A DNA stretch of 12,335 nucleotides from Bacillota bacterium. GTDB taxonomy: Bacteria; Bacillota; Clostridia; Acetivibrionales; DTU013. A program made the position numbers and the translations under genes. Within the stretch, counting starts at the first letter, position 1. The number at the start of each line of letters is the position of its first letter. Below are positions 1-6,705 of this stretch, piece after piece. Below the pieces are notes generated by a model, which saw only the letters and a list, made by a program, of their open reading frames with translations, searched no databases and was not told the DNA's origin. The stretch lies in contig JAEZMC010000072.1 in NCBI GenBank assembly GCA_023435805.1, positions 1-12,335 on the forward strand, given 5' to 3'.

Positions 1-1044
1 GCCATATACCGGCATCGGCTTCCGAAGGAAGCCGACGGAGCGGCGGGATACCTGGCGGAATACACGGCGGCACTCTTCTGGGAATTTGTACTGGCTGTAA
101 AATGCCTCTTTACAAGGGGCTTTGACGTGATTCATGCCTGCAACCCGCCGGACCTTATATTCCTGGTTGCATTGCCGTTCAAGCTGCTGGGGAAAAAATT
201 CCTGTTTGACCATCATGATATTAATCCCGAGCTGTATGAGGCCAAATTCGGCAAAAAGGATTTTTTTTACAGAATGATGCTTTTTTTCGAAAGAAGAACC
301 TTCAGGAGTGCTAAAATAACCATCGCCACCAACGAATCCTATAAGAAAATTGCGATGGAACGGGGTGGAAAAAAGGAAAGCGACGTTTTTGTAGTGAGAA
401 GCGGACCAAGTCTTGCGCGTCTGAGGATACTCCCTCCCGTGGAAGCACTGAAAATGGGCAGGAAGCACCTGGTAGGATATGTAGGCGTCATAGGGAAGCA
501 GGAGGGACTCCATTACCTGATTGAAGCCGCACGTTATATTGTGCATGAAAAGAAAAGGGAGGATGTGCATTTCATCTGTGTCGGAGGGGGGACGGAGCTG
601 GAAAATATACGGGCTCTGGCAAGAGAAAGACAGGTTCCGGACTATTTTACATTTACCGGAAGAGTGCCGGATGAACAGCTGCTTGCCGCACTCAACACAG
701 CGGATGTATGCGTCAATCCGGATGAATACAATGAAATGAACCGCAAATCCACCATGAATAAAATTATGGAGTATATGGCCCTGGCAAAGCCCATTGTTCA
801 GTTCGACATGGACGAAGGGAGATTCTCAGCCCAGGAAGCTTCATTATATGCGAAACCAAACGATTCGAAGGATTTGGCTGAAAAAATCCTCGAGCTGCTG
901 GACGACCCTGAAAGGCGCAAAAAAATGGGTGAATACGGTTACAATAGGGTAAAATACCAATTGGAATGGGAATATGAAAAAGAAAATCTTTATCGGGCAT
1001 ACAAAAAATTATTCAATATCGGGCAGTCCAAAAAGATAGTGTAA
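1..1044 (+). CDS. Family 4 glycosyltransferase, 5' end outside the window
   Basis: The reading frame is open from base 1, so the gene begins upstream; 347 residues are visible. The GTG at 127 is internal and should not be taken as the start. The product resembles GT-B fold glycosyltransferases of family GT4, which transfer a sugar from an activated nucleotide donor during surface polysaccharide synthesis at the cytoplasmic side of the membrane. Visible support: an N-terminal-domain segment FDVIHACNPPD followed by FLFDHHDINPE; the start of the donor-binding domain at YVGVIGKQEGLHYLIEA; CVGGGTE; FTGRVPDEQL; and the C-terminal pattern ending MEYMALAKPIV that follows NRKSTMNKI, typical of GT4 donor-site helices. 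The frame ends with a TAA 26 bases before the Wzz-like gene on the same strand, so the two are probably one operon. Acceptor and sugar specificity cannot be read from the sequence. Confidence 0.9.
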   Translation, partial: AIYRHRLPKEADGAAGYLAEYTAALFWEFVLAVKCLFTRGFDVIHACNPPDLIFLVALPFKLLGKKFLFDHHDINPELYEAKFGKKDFFYRMMLFFERRTFRSAKITIATNESYKKIAMERGGKKESDVFVVRSGPSLARLRILPPVEALKMGRKHLVGYVGVIGKQEGLHYLIEAARYIVHEKKREDVHFICVGGGTELENIRALARERQVPDYFTFTGRVPDEQLLAALNTADVCVNPDEYNEMNRKSTMNKIMEYMALAKPIVQFDMDEGRFSAQEASLYAKPNDSKDLAEKILELLDDPERRKKMGEYGYNRVKYQLEWEYEKENLYRAYKKLFNIGQSKKIV

Positions 1045-1070
1045 GCTCGGTAATTCTAGGGGGTAGAGCT

Positions 1071-1694
1071 ATGTTTTATAAAATCAGACTGTGTTTGAGA
1101 TTCTGGTGGGTGATATTCATCATATCCGTTATTACGACCGGTTCGGCGGCATATTTAAGTTATTTTTATTTTCCATCGGTATACAGCTCCGAAACGACCA
1201 TATATGTTATGAAGACACCGGAGGAGGATACGAATCCCAACTCGGTCTACCAGGATCTTCTGGCCAGCGATTTGCTGGTCAAGGATTATCAGGAGATCGT
1301 AAAATCCAGTATCATTATCCAAACCGTAAAGGACGAGCTGCAAGGGGAGATACCCGCTCTGGAGGACATGACGATCCAGCAGATCAAGGATAAAATCACC
1401 GTAACAGTCCGGCCCAGCACCAGGTTGATTGTAATTGGCGTGGAACAGAACAATCCGGAGGCCGCCGCGGCAATTGCCAACAAGATAGCGGAGGTATTTC
1501 AGGCAAAGTCTCAGGAATTATTGAAAATCAACAACGTTTCCATCATTGACAAGGCTGCGATACCTCTCAGGCCGGAAAGCCCGAAGCCCGTACAAAACAT
1601 GGCAATGAGCCTGCTGGCGGGAATAGTCGGCAGCATCGTGCTGATCATATTCATTGATTATGTAAGAAGGCAAATGAGGGAAGAAAATGCGTAA
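1071..1694 (+). CDS. Wzz/CapA-type polysaccharide chain-length modulator
   Basis: A 207-residue membrane protein of the Wzz family, which sets polysaccharide chain length and, in Gram-positives, often acts as the transmembrane adaptor of a tyrosine kinase. It has the expected layout: a short cytoplasmic N-terminus, a first membrane helix at about residues 12-33 (beginning WWVIFIISVITT), an extracellular domain, a proline-containing stretch (RPESPKPVQ) and a second membrane helix at about 177-197, followed by a short basic tail. There is no Walker motif or tyrosine cluster, so it is the adaptor only, and no kinase follows before panB. The ATG has an AGGGGG ribosome binding site. It follows the glycosyltransferase by 26 bases and appears to be the last gene of the polysaccharide operon. 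Confidence 0.88.
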   Translation: MFYKIRLCLRFWWVIFIISVITTGSAAYLSYFYFPSVYSSETTIYVMKTPEEDTNPNSVYQDLLASDLLVKDYQEIVKSSIIIQTVKDELQGEIPALEDMTIQQIKDKITVTVRPSTRLIVIGVEQNNPEAAAAIANKIAEVFQAKSQELLKINNVSIIDKAAIPLRPESPKPVQNMAMSLLAGIVGSIVLIIFIDYVRRQMREENA

Positions 1695-1705
1695 GCTTCA
1701 AAAAT

Positions 1706-1734
1706 TTGCTTTTAGCAGCGCATTGTGCTATCCT
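1706..1734 (+). promoter_or_regulatory. Sigma-A-type promoter of the pan operon
   Basis: TTGCTT at 1706-1711 and TATCCT at 1729-1734 are separated by 17 bases, and the -10 is preceded by TG (extended -10, TGCTATCCT). It starts 12 bases after the wzz-like stop codon and predicts a transcript start near 1741, leaving a leader of about 180 bases before panB. The call is by inspection only. Confidence 0.6.
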
Positions 1735-1749
1735 GATTGTAAAAGAATG

Positions 1750-1770
1750 ACGGTATCGTAACGGAACCGT
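1750..1770 (+). ncRNA. Hairpin with paired-off adenines, possible pan motif
   Basis: ACGGT (1750-1754) pairs with ACCGT (1766-1770). A1755 faces A1765, and TCG (1756-1758) pairs with CGG (1762-1764) around a TAA loop. The two unpaired adenines within a short stem, upstream of panB, recall the described pan motif. Resemblance is from memory of that motif's general shape, not from a model match. Confidence 0.4.
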
Positions 1771-1824
1771 ACGCAAAAACTAGGTAAAAAACGATTGACT
1801 GCTTTGAGCCCGAAAGCCAGAGAC

Positions 1825-1882
1825 AGGACAGATTTAAAATCGTAGCCGGCAATACCTGATAAGGTTGATTGCGGTCTGTCCT
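1825..1882 (+). promoter_or_regulatory. Antiterminator fold of the panB leader
   Basis: AGGACAGA (1825-1832) is perfectly complementary to TCTGTCCT (1875-1882). Nested inside are CCG (1846-1848) with CGG (1872-1874), CAAT (1850-1853) with ATTG (1868-1871) and ACCT (1854-1857) with AGGT (1862-1865), around a GATA loop. Together these 19 base pairs use almost all of 1862-1882, including the whole 5' arm of the terminator (1872-1878). The two structures therefore cannot coexist. Confidence 0.6.
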
Positions 1883-1903
1883 TTTCCGGTCAGACCGTTT
1901 TTT
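1871..1903 (+). terminator. Intrinsic terminator in the panB leader
   Basis: CGGTCTG (1872-1878) pairs with CAGACCG (1891-1897), with CC/GG continuing inside after one mismatch. Six T follow at 1898-1903. It precedes the panB ATG by 19 bases, so it acts as an attenuator unless the alternative fold forms. It could also simply end readthrough from the polysaccharide operon. Confidence 0.75.
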
Positions 1904-1922
1904 AATTGAAAGGTAGGTTGCC

Positions 1923-2768
1923 ATGCAAAAAAAGGTTACTGTAAATGATTTTCATGAAGCAAAGCGGAGCGGCAGGAAAATTACCATGCTGACCGCATAT
2001 GATTTCCCGATGGCAAAGCTGACGGACGAGGCGGGAGTCGATGCCATACTCGTCGGCGATTCACTGGGGATGGTGGTGCTTGGGTATGAGGACACAACAA
2101 AGGTTACGATGGAGGATATGCTGCACCATGCCAAAGCGGTTACAAGAGGCGCCAAAAGGGCGATGGTGATCGGGGATATGCCGTTTTTATCCTATCATCT
2201 GGGCATATACGAGAGCGTAAGGAATGCAGGACGATTGATCGGCGAAGGAGGCTGCACCGCTGTCAAGCTGGAAGGCGGAAGGGCGGTAACCGAAGACGTC
2301 AAGGCAATTGTCAGTGCCGGAATACCGGTAATGGGCCATCTGGGGTATACGCCGCAGAGTATCAATCTGTTCGGTGGTCATAAGGCTCAGGGGAAAACGT
2401 TGGAAACAGCAAGAAAAATGATAGAGGATGCCATGCTGCTGCAGGCTGCCGGCGTTTTTTCGCTGGTGCTGGAATGCGTGCCATACCGGCTGGCGGAGCT
2501 GATCAGCAGGCGGCTGGACATTCCCGTTATTGGTATCGGTTCGGGAAACGGCTGTGACGGACAGGTGCTTGTCATCCATGATGTCCTGAGTTTGGGCGGT
2601 TTTACGCCGAAGCATGCCAAAGTATACTGCAACATGAGGGAACAAACCGTACAGGCGGTTCAGGAGTATTTGAGCGAGGTAGCGTCCGGGGCATTTCCAA
2701 CACAGAAAAATTCCTTTATAATAGAGGAAGAGGTATACCGTCAGCTTGAGAAGGAAATGCAGGGGTGA
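1923..2768 (+). CDS. panB: 3-methyl-2-oxobutanoate hydroxymethyltransferase (ketopantoate hydroxymethyltransferase)
   Basis: PanB transfers a hydroxymethyl group from 5,10-methylenetetrahydrofolate to 2-oxoisovalerate, giving ketopantoate, the first committed step of pantothenate synthesis in the cytoplasm. The 281-residue length is usual for the family. Family motifs are in place: MLTAYDFPMAKL (residues 22-33), VGDSLGMVVLGY with D46 as a metal ligand, the second metal-ligand Asp in IGDMPFLSY (D85), KLEGG (115-119), GHLGYTPQS (138-146) and the proposed catalytic Glu in LECVP (E184). It is the first gene of panB-panC-panD; its stop overlaps a potential GTG of panC. The start ATG follows a weak AAAGG site nine bases upstream. 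Regulation is probably by the attenuator-like leader just upstream. Confidence 0.98.
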   Translation: MQKKVTVNDFHEAKRSGRKITMLTAYDFPMAKLTDEAGVDAILVGDSLGMVVLGYEDTTKVTMEDMLHHAKAVTRGAKRAMVIGDMPFLSYHLGIYESVRNAGRLIGEGGCTAVKLEGGRAVTEDVKAIVSAGIPVMGHLGYTPQSINLFGGHKAQGKTLETARKMIEDAMLLQAAGVFSLVLECVPYRLAELISRRLDIPVIGIGSGNGCDGQVLVIHDVLSLGGFTPKHAKVYCNMREQTVQAVQEYLSEVASGAFPTQKNSFIIEEEVYRQLEKEMQG

Positions 2769-2773
2769 AGAAG

Positions 2774-3622
2774 ATGAGGGTTATCGACAATATTAAGGAT
2801 TTGAAGGCAATCGTACGGATTCAGAAGAAAGAGGGAAATTCCATTGGCTTTGTGCCGACCATGGGCTACCTCCATGAGGGGCATCTGTCTCTTGCCCGGC
2901 GTTCCGCCGCTGAAAATGACTTTACCGTAATGAGCATATATGTAAATCCCACACAGTTCGGAGCCAACGAGGATTTTGACAAGTATCCGAGAGATTTTCA
3001 GGGAGACTCGGCAAAGGCCGAAAGCTGCGGAGTCGATGTACTGTTCATGCCATCGACCGGCGAAATGTATCCGGACGGTTATGGGACCTACGTTGAGGTA
3101 ACAGGTGAAATGACGGAAAAATTGTGCGGAAGGTCACGTCCGGGTCATTTCAGAGGCGTTGCTACAATTGTCACCAAGCTTTTCAATCTGGTGGAGCCCC
3201 ACAGGGCTTATTTTGGCCAGAAGGATGCGCAGCAGGCCGCGATTATATCAAAATGCGTTCGTGAGCTGCATATGAATACTGAAATTGTCATTTGTCCGAT
3301 CGTCAGAGAGAAAGACGGTCTGGCCATGAGTTCAAGAAACATATACCTGAATGCAGACGAAAGGAAAGCCGCGCTGGTGCTTTCGCAGTCGCTGTTTCAG
3401 GCGGAGGCAGCGATCCGGTCGGGGGAAAGAAGCGCGGAAAGGATACTGTCCGGGATTCATGAGAAAATTGCGGCAGAAAAACTGGCAGTTATTGATTATA
3501 TTGCTCTGGTGGACGCTGATACGCTACAGGACCTGAAGCTTGTCAAAGGAAGGGTGCTGATTGCACTTGCCGTCCGGTTCGGAAAAACCAGACTGATCGA
3601 TAACATAACCGTGGAGGTGTGA
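2774..3622 (+). CDS. panC: Pantothenate synthetase (pantoate--beta-alanine ligase)
   Basis: PanC joins pantoate and beta-alanine using ATP, through a pantoyl-adenylate, to make pantothenate. It belongs to the nucleotidyltransferase superfamily with a HIGH motif. Visible motifs: PTMGYLHEGH (28-37, with the HxGH nucleotide site at 34-37), VNPTQFG, GRSRPGHFRGVATIV, YFGQKDAQQ and MSSRN (the KMSKS-like loop). I chose the ATG at 2774 because GGTGA lies five bases upstream and the protein then begins MRVIDNIKDLK, like other PanC sequences. An alternative GTG at 2765 overlaps the panB stop and would add three residues. The length of 282 is normal. The gene is translationally coupled or nearly so with panB, and its last codons carry the GGAGGTG site of panD. 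Confidence 0.97.
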   Translation: MRVIDNIKDLKAIVRIQKKEGNSIGFVPTMGYLHEGHLSLARRSAAENDFTVMSIYVNPTQFGANEDFDKYPRDFQGDSAKAESCGVDVLFMPSTGEMYPDGYGTYVEVTGEMTEKLCGRSRPGHFRGVATIVTKLFNLVEPHRAYFGQKDAQQAAIISKCVRELHMNTEIVICPIVREKDGLAMSSRNIYLNADERKAALVLSQSLFQAEAAIRSGERSAERILSGIHEKIAAEKLAVIDYIALVDADTLQDLKLVKGRVLIALAVRFGKTRLIDNITVEV

Positions 3623-3625
3623 AGT

Positions 3626-4009
3626 ATGTTTCTGACGCTGATGAAATCCAAAATACACAGGGCTGTCGTAACGGAAGCAAATTTGAATTATGTCGGCAGC
3701 ATTACAATAGATGAAGATCTGATGGAAAAGGCGGATATTTTATGCAATGAAAAGGTTCAAATCGTCAACAATAACAACGGAAAACGGTTTGAAACCTATG
3801 TCATTCCCGGAAAACGAGGCAGCGGAACTGTCTGCTTGAATGGTGCGGCGGCGAGACTGGCCCATCCGGGCGATATCATCATCATCATAGCATATGCCAT
3901 GCTTACGAGAGAGGAGGCAGCGAATTTCAAACCGACTGTCGTACTGCTGGACGGAAATAACGTGGTCAGCCTTGTGAAAAACAAGGAGATTCACGGAGAA
4001 ATCAACTAA
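3626..4009 (+). CDS. panD: Aspartate 1-decarboxylase proenzyme
   Basis: PanD decarboxylates L-aspartate to beta-alanine, the second substrate of PanC, so panBCD supplies both branches. It is a pyruvoyl enzyme made by self-cleavage between G24 and S25; both are present in the sequence YVGSITID. Other conserved residues are visible: K9, R54, T57 and Y58, and the NGAAARL segment (about 72-78). The 127-residue length is typical. The ATG lies six bases after a GGAGGTG site (3613-3619) inside the end of panC, and only three bases separate the two genes. In many bacteria PanD needs a maturation factor (PanZ), but Firmicutes usually do without it; none is seen here. Confidence 0.97.
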   Translation: MFLTLMKSKIHRAVVTEANLNYVGSITIDEDLMEKADILCNEKVQIVNNNNGKRFETYVIPGKRGSGTVCLNGAAARLAHPGDIIIIIAYAMLTREEAANFKPTVVLLDGNNVVSLVKNKEIHGEIN

Positions 4010-4033
4010 ACTATTTGAGTGGAGGGTGCTGTT

Positions 4034-4219
4034 ATGGAAACATTCTATTACCCCGTTGTTGTTGTGGAAAACGCAGAAGAACTCGAGATGATTACATCTT
4101 ATTGTGATGAGTACCGGATCAGTTTTCAATTTCTTGACAACGACCTGAACACTTTCCCTGCACAAATACTGCTTTATTGCGACAAAGAAGATTTTCTGAT
4201 GTTTCTTGATACAATATAG
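4034..4219 (+). CDS. Small hypothetical protein at the end of the pan operon
   Basis: The frame encodes 61 residues and follows panD by 24 bases on the same strand, before the operon's closing hairpin. The ATG at 4034 is preferred over an upstream GTG at 4019 because a strong GGAGGGTG site (4021-4028) lies between them at proper spacing. I do not recognise the family. The product begins METFYYPVVVVENAEE, has alternating hydrophobic and acidic stretches suggesting a small alpha/beta fold, two cysteines (in SYCDEY and LYCDKE), and is clearly acidic. There is no signal peptide or membrane helix. Its position suggests cotranscription with panBCD, but a role in pantothenate metabolism is only inferred from location. 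Confidence 0.7.
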   Translation: METFYYPVVVVENAEELEMITSYCDEYRISFQFLDNDLNTFPAQILLYCDKEDFLMFLDTI

Positions 4220-4230
4220 TATTAAAGCAT

Positions 4231-4279
4231 CAAGCCCCGGTCACCGCCGTTTTGTAAACGGGACGGCTGCCGGGGCTGT
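4231..4279. terminator. Large hairpin between converging genes
   Basis: AGCCCCGG (4233-4240) is perfectly complementary to CCGGGGCT (4270-4277), with a further inner pairing of CCGTTT with AAACGG. It lies between the end of the pan operon and the end of the minus-strand gene at 4282. T-runs on either side are weak, so it is a probable bidirectional terminator rather than a canonical one. Confidence 0.6.
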
Positions 4280-4281
4280 GA

Positions 4282-4551
4282 TTATTTTCTGAAAACAAAG
4301 TCCATTACCAAACCGCCGATAATCACTTCTGCCGCAAGCGTAAAGCTTGTTATTACAAGCGTTTTTGATACGAGGTCGAAATACGAATTGTACACCAGTA
4401 CTGTATTGTTCAATAATACCAATATCGTTCCAACCGTAAAAAGTCCGAAACATACATAACAGCCATATTTAATCAAGGCCTTAGGCAGCTTGCCCATTTT
4501 GCCGAAGGCTGTAAGTATTTTCTCCATGTTCTTGGTCTTGTTGGACTGCAC
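4282..4551 (-). CDS. Small membrane protein with two helices, function unknown
   Basis: The frame encodes 89 residues on the minus strand, convergent with the pan operon. It starts with GTG at 4551-4549, supported by an AGGGGGTG site seven bases upstream; an internal ATG eight codons later lacks a comparable site. The N-terminus is basic (MQSNKTKNMEKILTAFGKMG), followed by two hydrophobic segments at about residues 30-48 (including CFGLFTVGTILVLL) and 62-82 (including LVITSFTLAAEVIIGGLV), ending in FRK. This suggests a two-pass cytoplasmic membrane protein. I do not recognise a family. It is a single-gene unit diverging from the HD-GYP gene. Confidence 0.7.
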   Translation of the reverse strand: MQSNKTKNMEKILTAFGKMGKLPKALIKYGCYVCFGLFTVGTILVLLNNTVLVYNSYFDLVSKTLVITSFTLAAEVIIGGLVMDFVFRK

Positions 4552-4708
4552 AGCCTAACACCCCCTTCTAATGTAAGTATTGCTATACTTTATCCACTAC
4601 ATGTTAACATAATGTCGTTTCTTCAGGCAAGATTAAATCTTTTCCATATGAATATCTAAACAAATATCTGACATTAAATTGCAAAAACATACATTGTATA
4701 TAAAAATA

Positions 4709-4717
4709 TGTTATAAT
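4709..4717 (+). promoter_or_regulatory. Extended -10 element upstream of the HD-GYP gene
   Basis: TGTTATAAT is a perfect extended -10 about 100 bases before the HD-GYP start. No good -35 is found at 16-18 bases, which extended -10 promoters can tolerate. The rest of the 264-base gap (4552-4815) is AT-rich and holds a 10-base palindrome, ATGTTAACAT, at 4602-4611; I see no further gene in it. Confidence 0.5.
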
Positions 4718-4815
4718 ATTTTCATCATGAATCATCCCTGAAGGGTATGCCTGGCAATTTGGAATGTCTGCAGGACAGGGATGCCAATGCAATTTGATCG
4801 CGCAGGAGAATGCCT

Positions 4816-5853
4816 ATGAAAAAAGTATTTGTGAGTGTTGGTAATTGTCAACCGGGTATGCAAATAGCAGAGAATATTTTCAATGAATACGGTGCGGTTA
4901 TAATAGCGGAGAACACTGTTCTGGATGATTTCATAATCGAGAGGATTAAAGGATTGGGCCTCGTCAAGATTAAGATATTCGATCACAACGATGACATGAT
5001 TCTTGTAAGCGGAACGGAATTATTCAGGGCGCAGTACAATGAAAACCTGAACAATGTCAAAAGCATACTGCATGATATTTCCACCGGAAAGGACATCGAT
5101 GCGGCAAGAGTGAATCAGGCTACGGATTCCATTCTCAACCGGATCAATGAAAACCGGGATATCGTTAACTGCATCAATGAAATGAGAGAAACAGACGAGT
5201 ATTTATATACGCACAGCATTAATGTTTCCTTTCTGGCCATGCTGATCGGAAAGTGGCTGAAATATGATTATTATAGTATCAAGTCGCTGGTGAGCGCAGG
5301 CTTTTTGCATGATATCGGAAAAGGCAGGATCGATGCAAAAATTCTCAGCAAGCCCGGAGCCTTGACCAAAGAAGAGTTTGAAGAGATGAAAAAGCATCCC
5401 GTTTACGGTTTTAAGCTCGCAGAGGAAATGAACGGCCTGAATGACGATATATTGAAGGGGATTTTGCTGCATCATGAAAGAGATGATGGATCGGGCTATC
5501 CTTTTGGCATGAAAGGAGATCAGATACACCATTTTGCGAAAATCATCGCTGTTGCAGATACGTATGATGCAATGACCTCCAATACGGCATACAGACATAT
5601 GGAATGTCCGTTTGACGTTCTGGAGCAATTGGAAAAGGGCTGCTTTGGGAAACTGGATCACCGTGTGGTCAATACCTTTATTAAAAATATCGCTTCTTAT
5701 TATATGGGCGATTTTGTCAGGCTCAGTACCGGTGAAATCGGCGAGATCGTATACATCAACCCCTATAATGTCTCAAAGCCCATTGTAAAAACCGACGATA
5801 TCTATATTGACCTTGCAAATGAAAAGCAGGTCAAAATCCTTGAATTGATTTGA
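4816..5853 (+). CDS. HD-GYP domain c-di-GMP phosphodiesterase
   Basis: The 345-residue cytoplasmic protein has a C-terminal HD-GYP domain, which hydrolyses the second messenger cyclic di-GMP. Residues 1-60 form the short N-terminal region common in clostridial HD-GYP proteins (GNCQPGMQIAENIF). The domain at about 125-305 has every metal ligand and signature: H133 (YTHS), H165-D166 in LHDIGKG, H194 (KKHPVYG), H219-H220-E221, the GYP motif GSGYP (225-229) and D248 (VADTYDAM). It is therefore probably active. The C-terminal tail (about 300-345) resembles the small beta domain after HD-GYP in related proteins. An AGGAG site seven bases upstream fixes the start at 4816; the ATG at 4810 is too close to it. 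No receiver or membrane sensor is fused, so the input signal is unknown. It is monocistronic, with its own terminator. Confidence 0.93.
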   Translation: MKKVFVSVGNCQPGMQIAENIFNEYGAVIIAENTVLDDFIIERIKGLGLVKIKIFDHNDDMILVSGTELFRAQYNENLNNVKSILHDISTGKDIDAARVNQATDSILNRINENRDIVNCINEMRETDEYLYTHSINVSFLAMLIGKWLKYDYYSIKSLVSAGFLHDIGKGRIDAKILSKPGALTKEEFEEMKKHPVYGFKLAEEMNGLNDDILKGILLHHERDDGSGYPFGMKGDQIHHFAKIIAVADTYDAMTSNTAYRHMECPFDVLEQLEKGCFGKLDHRVVNTFIKNIASYYMGDFVRLSTGEIGEIVYINPYNVSKPIVKTDDIYIDLANEKQVKILELI

Positions 5854-5891
5854 TGTAAAAAGTTTTCTGTTTAATATGATGTTTTTACCGA

Positions 5892-5929
5892 AAAAACGAC
5901 AGCAAATATACAATATGGCTGTCGTTTTT
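5892..5929. terminator. Intrinsic terminator after the HD-GYP gene
   Basis: AAAAACGACAGC (5892-5903) is perfectly complementary to GCTGTCGTTTTT (5918-5929) around a 14-base AT-rich loop. It is a strong A-flanked, T-tailed hairpin that could work in both directions. Confidence 0.9.
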
Positions 5930-5985
5930 CTATATCCATGTCGAATTCTGCTGCTAATTCTAGAATTCACGCGAAACGTTTTAGT

Positions 5986-6013
5986 GGGACAGGATGGTTC
6001 AATCAGTTATAAT
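5986..6013 (+). promoter_or_regulatory. Candidate promoter of the DUF6514-like gene
   Basis: A perfect TATAAT at 6008-6013 is preceded at 16 bases by GGGACA (5986-5991), four of six matches to the -35 consensus. It lies about 55 bases before the start codon of the next gene. Confidence 0.45.
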
Positions 6014-6068
6014 GGATGGTGAGGTTGCAGTATGTATTGATTTTATTTTATATGAGGGGGTAATCAAT

Positions 6069-6377
6069 ATGATAAGCAAGTTTTTGGAAAAAAGAGTAGA
6101 AGTCGAAATGGGCGAGGACCCGCAGCAGAACAGGAATGCAATGGAACTGGAATACTACCTGCTGGAAATTGAAACGGACGCTGGAGAACAGGAACTGAAA
6201 AAGGCCTACGGCATTGAAATTTTAAAAAAGCAGCAGGGTATTCATGAAGAAAAAAAGAAATATCAAGATGTGTTCTGCTCCCGTGAACGAACGAAAAACC
6301 TCGTTGAACAGCTTGCCGAAAATACGGTAACCCCTGTGACACTTCCTTACATACTGGACGACATCCTTGGCATATAA
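6069..6377 (+). CDS. DUF6514-like hypothetical protein
   Basis: The product has 102 residues. The ATG at 6069 is chosen because GAGGGGGT (6054-6061) lies seven bases upstream; an in-frame ATG at 5994 lies within or before the promoter and lacks such a site. The product has a short amphipathic start (MISKFLEKRVEVEM), a central segment LEYYLLEIETDAGEQ and YGIEILKKQQG, and ends in VEQLAENTVTPVTLPYILDDI. The YGIEI and late VTP.L..ILDD pattern recalls small clostridial proteins grouped as DUF6514, whose function is unknown; that link is from memory and not certain. It is soluble, charged, without signal peptide. It is transcribed alone, with its own promoter and terminator, just upstream of dnaG-rpoD. 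Confidence 0.8.
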   Translation: MISKFLEKRVEVEMGEDPQQNRNAMELEYYLLEIETDAGEQELKKAYGIEILKKQQGIHEEKKKYQDVFCSRERTKNLVEQLAENTVTPVTLPYILDDILGI

Positions 6378-6478
6378 TCCACCTCAAATAATTTCACCGC
6401 CAAAGAAAAAATTATTTAAAACAGCAGAAGGAAAATAGATCGGATATGTAGAATATAATTGAATACAGCACCTAAAAT

Positions 6479-6514
6479 CTCATCTCAGTTTTACTTGGGG
6501 TGAGTTTTTATTTT
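6479..6514 (+). terminator. Intrinsic terminator after the DUF6514-like gene
   Basis: CTCATCTC (6479-6486) pairs with GGGGTGAG (6497-6504) with two G-T wobbles. The loop is ten bases, followed by TTTTTATTTT. It lies about 100 bases after the stop codon. Confidence 0.75.
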
Positions 6515-6570
6515 GGCCGGGTCATGATTATTGTAAATTTATTAGATAAAAAGAAGGATTATAAGCAATT

Positions 6571-6645
6571 GTGTCGAACATTATTAAAGAGTTTCTGGAA
6601 GAGGCCGGTTTTATTGATTTGGGAACTTATAATATTTACGAATAG
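6571..6645 (+). CDS. Doubtful 24-codon ORF in the gap before dnaG
   Basis: The 328-base gap between 6378 and 6705 holds the terminator above and this short frame, GTG to TAG, reading VSNIIKEFLEEAGFIDLGTY and four more residues. A possible AGAAGGA site lies 12 bases upstream, farther than ideal. The residue mix is protein-like (FLEEAGFIDLG), so it may be a small protein or the remnant of a longer gene's N-terminus. The rest of the gap is AT-rich; a TATAAT at 6628-6633 could be the dnaG -10 but has no good -35. Confidence 0.25.
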   Translation: MSNIIKEFLEEAGFIDLGTYNIYE

Positions 6646-6705
6646 ACCAATAATATCATTGTGATATGAAAGAATGCAGACCAATGGCAAATTAAAGGAT
6701 GATGG

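Larger units (their letters stand above)
1741..1922 (+). promoter_or_regulatory. Structured 5' leader of panBCD, candidate transcription attenuator
   Basis: A non-coding leader of roughly 180 bases lies between the predicted start and panB. It contains, in order, a hairpin with facing adenines (1750-1770), a second hairpin with a bulged C (1799-1820), a long antiterminator-like fold (1825-1882) and an intrinsic terminator (1871-1903) that ends only 19 bases before the panB start codon. A terminator so close upstream of a biosynthetic gene means transcription into the operon is conditional. The pan RNA motif (a hairpin with two bulged adenines upstream of pantothenate genes) is a described candidate cis-regulatory RNA; whether this leader is a member needs a covariance-model search. 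The ligand or sensing mechanism is unknown to me. Confidence 0.65.

Noticed and set aside
127..1044. GTG at 127 as start of the glycosyltransferase
   Set aside because: The frame stays open to base 1 and the upstream residues continue the GT-B N-terminal domain, so this is an internal codon.
2187..2645. Minus-strand open frame of 152 codons inside panB
   Set aside because: It lies entirely within a clear panB gene and has no recognisable motifs or ribosome site; a shadow frame.
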